From Myxococcus guangdongensis (GTDB lineage Bacteria > Myxococcota > Myxococcia > Myxococcales > Myxococcaceae): a stretch of 64,000 bases of DNA. Location: the NCBI RefSeq assembly GCF_024198255.1, contig NZ_JAJVKW010000004.1, forward strand, positions 805,834 through 869,833, written 5' to 3'. This document shows positions 61,992 to 64,000 of this stretch, piece after piece. Both the position numbers and the translations under genes were made by a program. The first letter of the stretch is position 1; each line of letters begins with the position of its first letter. The notes under the pieces are model-generated. The model searched no databases and was not told where the DNA came from. It saw only the letters and a program-made list of their open reading frames with translations.

Positions 61992-64000
61992 ATGACCCAG
62001 CCACGCTCCCAGGACCTCCGCGTTGAGCGCAGCGTCACCCGTGCGATGGAGCCCCGCACCGAGACCGAGCGCGCGGTGGCGCTCATCTGGAGTGAGGTAT
62101 TGAACATTCAGCAAGTGGGCGCGCTCGACAGCTTCTTCGAGCTGGGAGGCCACTCATTGCTGGCGACGCAGGTGTTGTCTCGCCTCCGGACGGTGATGCG
62201 GGTGGAGCTGTCGCTCCAGGAGATGTTCGACCTGGGGACGGTGGAGGCGTTGGCGGGGCGCATCGACGCGTTGGTGGCGCTGCGGCCCGGAGAGGTGCTG
62301 GAGCCGGTGCGTGCGTCGCGGGAGCGGCCGTCGTCGCTGGTGCCGTGCGAGCGGCAGGCGGAGTTGTCCTTCGCGCAGCAGCGGCTGTGGTTCCTGGACC
62401 AGTACGCGCCGGGCAGTCCGCTCTACAACCTGCCCGCGGCGATTCGCCTGGAGGGCACGCTCGACGTGGCCGCGTTGGAGCGGGCCTTCACGGAGCTGGT
62501 GTGTCGGCACCAATCGCTGCGCACGGTGTTCCCAGCGCGGGATGGGCGGCCGTTGCAGGTGGTGGCGCACGCGGGCAGCGCGCCGATGGCGCTCGAGGTG
62601 GAGGACCTGCGCTACCTGCTCACGTCGGAGCGCGAGGCGCTGGGGCTGCGCGCGGTGCGCGAGGAGGCACGCAAGCCGTTCGACCTGGCGCGGGGGCCGC
62701 TCCTTCGCGCGCGCCTTTTGCGGCTCCAGGAGCGCGAGCACCTGGTGGTGGTGACGATGCATCACATCGTCTCGGACGCGTGGTCCATCGCGGTGCTCAT
62801 CCGGGAGATGGTGGCGCTCTACGAGGCCTTCAGCGTGGGACGTGGGTCCCCGTTGCCCGAGCTCCCCATCCAGTACGTGGACCATGCGGTGCGGCAGCGT
62901 GACCGGCTGCGCGGTGATGCACTGGAGCTGCAGGTCGAGTGGTGGCGCAAGCAACTGGAGGGAGCCCCTCCTTCGCTGGAGCTGCCGACGGACCATCCTC
63001 GCGGGGAGGATGCGTCGAATCCGGGCGCGGTCATCAAGGTGGCGCTGCCGGTGGGGCTGGTGCGGATGGTGCGCGGCTTCTGCCGACAGGAGGGCGCGAC
63101 GCTGTTCATGGGCCTGCTGGCGGGGCTGCAGGCGTTGCTGGCGCGCTACTCGGGGCAGGACGACATCTGCGTGGGGGCTCCCGTCGCGGGGCGGACCTCG
63201 CCGGACACGGAGGGGTTGATCGGCTTCTTCGTGAACACGCTGGTGCTGCGCACGAAGCTGGACGGAGCGCCGACGTTCCGTGAGCTGCTGAAGCGGGTGC
63301 GGGCGACGACGCTGGGCGCGTACTCGCACCAGGATGTGCCCTTCGAGAAGCTGGTCGAGGTGCTCCAGCCAGAGCGACAGCCGAAGCGGACGCCGTTCTT
63401 CGAGGTCGCGCTGGTGCTGGTGAACACGCCCATGGCGGCGCTGGAGAGCCCGGGGCTGCGCTTCCGTCCGCTCGACGTGGACAGTGGCACGTCGAAGTTC
63501 GACTTCACGCTGACGTTGACCGAGTCCCCCTCGGGGCTGACGGGCACGCTGGAGTACCGCACGGACTTGTACGAGTCCGCGTCGGCCGAGCGCCTCGTCG
63601 CGCACCTGGAGCGGTTGTTGGAGCGCGCGGTGCTCGCGCCCGATGTCCGCCTGTCCGAGTTGTCGTTGCTCACGGAGTCGGATCGACGGCTCGCGCTGGA
63701 GAGCTGGAACCCCGCGCCCTCGGAGTCTCACGTCGAGGTCTGCGCGCACGAGCTGGTGGAGGCGCAGGCGAGGAGGACGCCGGAGGCGGAGGCGGTGGTG
63801 TGGGGAGGGGAGTCGCTGACGTACGGGGAGCTGGAGCGACGGGCGAATCAGCTGGCGTGGCACCTGGGGGCATTGGGAGTGGGGGCGGGGGAGCGGGTGG
63901 GTTTGTGCATGGAGCGCTCGCTGGAGCAGCTGGTGGGGCTGCTGGGGATATTGAAGGCGGGTGCGGCGTACGTGCCGTTGGACGCGAGGTACCCGGCGGA
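61992..64000 (+). CDS. NRPS, N-terminal part (PCP-C-A...), truncated by the window end
   Basis: About 669 residues are visible, with no stop before the window ends. A carrier domain comes first (about 20-95, Ser55 in DSFFELGGHSLLATQVLSR). A condensation domain follows (about 120-545, FAQQRLWFLDQY, HHIVSDAW starting at 257, IGFFVNTLVLR). Then an adenylation domain begins (about 565 onward, LTYGELERRANQLAWHLG, LGILKAGAAYVPLDARYP). No ribosome-binding site precedes the ATG at 61992. A chain opening with a carrier domain must be loaded by another protein, for example a separate A domain or acyl-AMP ligase. It belongs to a second natural-product cluster extending to the right. Confidence 0.92.
   Translation, partial: MTQPRSQDLRVERSVTRAMEPRTETERAVALIWSEVLNIQQVGALDSFFELGGHSLLATQVLSRLRTVMRVELSLQEMFDLGTVEALAGRIDALVALRPGEVLEPVRASRERPSSLVPCERQAELSFAQQRLWFLDQYAPGSPLYNLPAAIRLEGTLDVAALERAFTELVCRHQSLRTVFPARDGRPLQVVAHAGSAPMALEVEDLRYLLTSEREALGLRAVREEARKPFDLARGPLLRARLLRLQEREHLVVVTMHHIVSDAWSIAVLIREMVALYEAFSVGRGSPLPELPIQYVDHAVRQRDRLRGDALELQVEWWRKQLEGAPPSLELPTDHPRGEDASNPGAVIKVALPVGLVRMVRGFCRQEGATLFMGLLAGLQALLARYSGQDDICVGAPVAGRTSPDTEGLIGFFVNTLVLRTKLDGAPTFRELLKRVRATTLGAYSHQDVPFEKLVEVLQPERQPKRTPFFEVALVLVNTPMAALESPGLRFRPLDVDSGTSKFDFTLTLTESPSGLTGTLEYRTDLYESASAERLVAHLERLLERAVLAPDVRLSELSLLTESDRRLALESWNPAPSESHVEVCAHELVEAQARRTPEAEAVVWGGESLTYGELERRANQLAWHLGALGVGAGERVGLCMERSLEQLVGLLGILKAGAAYVPLDARYPA

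Overview
The window is GC-rich (roughly two thirds G+C or more by eye) and looks like a chromosomal segment of a myxobacterium of the Myxococcus/Corallococcus/Stigmatella type. The main reasons are a complete myxochelin siderophore locus (mxc genes with a class II DAHP synthase), many exported lipoproteins, and an IHF-alpha with an acidic tail. No transposase, integrase, phage gene or CRISPR array was seen.

Layout. 74-3289 (-): a DUF1800 lipoprotein and a DUF1501 Tat-exported protein. 3392-7874 (-): a two-gene unit (thiamine-diphosphate enzyme plus a small MEKHLA/PAS-like protein) present twice in tandem. 8142-24628: single genes and short operons, comprising a helical orphan, a secreted glycosidase-like protein, a DUF3105 lipoprotein with a DHH phosphoesterase, a UvsE-type UV endonuclease, an M2 peptidase, a cold-shock protein, a second HEXXH lipoprotein peptidase, a methyltransferase, an FKBP, a PilZ protein, two small envelope proteins, an AI-2E family permease and a family 5 uracil-DNA glycosylase.

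24679-32234 (+): the translation block tRNA-Val(GAC), thrS, rpmI, rplT, pheS, pheT, ihfA, tRNA-Pro(GGG). infC is absent from its usual place between thrS and rpmI. Terminator-like hairpins sit just before thrS and pheS.

32403-38777 (+): genes of unknown role. They are a 643-residue protein with two zinc ribbons and a DNase I-like (EEP) C-terminus, a propeller-like protein, and a two-gene operon whose products share a C-terminal domain.

40204-60478: the myxochelin iron-uptake locus. The set mxcC-D-E-F-G-aroA makes 2,3-dihydroxybenzoate from chorismate, couples it to lysine on MxcG and releases it reductively. MxcL (aminotransferase) allows the amine form. mxcH (outer-membrane receptor), a lipoprotein, exbB-exbD-tonB and an MFS permease handle transport, and mxcB (+ strand) is the intracellular ferric-siderophore reductase. 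Two near-perfect Fur palindromes (60431-60455 and 49603-49625) mark two iron-controlled promoters.

60831-64000 (+): a protein with two cyclic-nucleotide-binding domains and no DNA-binding domain, then the start of a second NRPS gene (carrier, condensation, adenylation) that runs off the window end.
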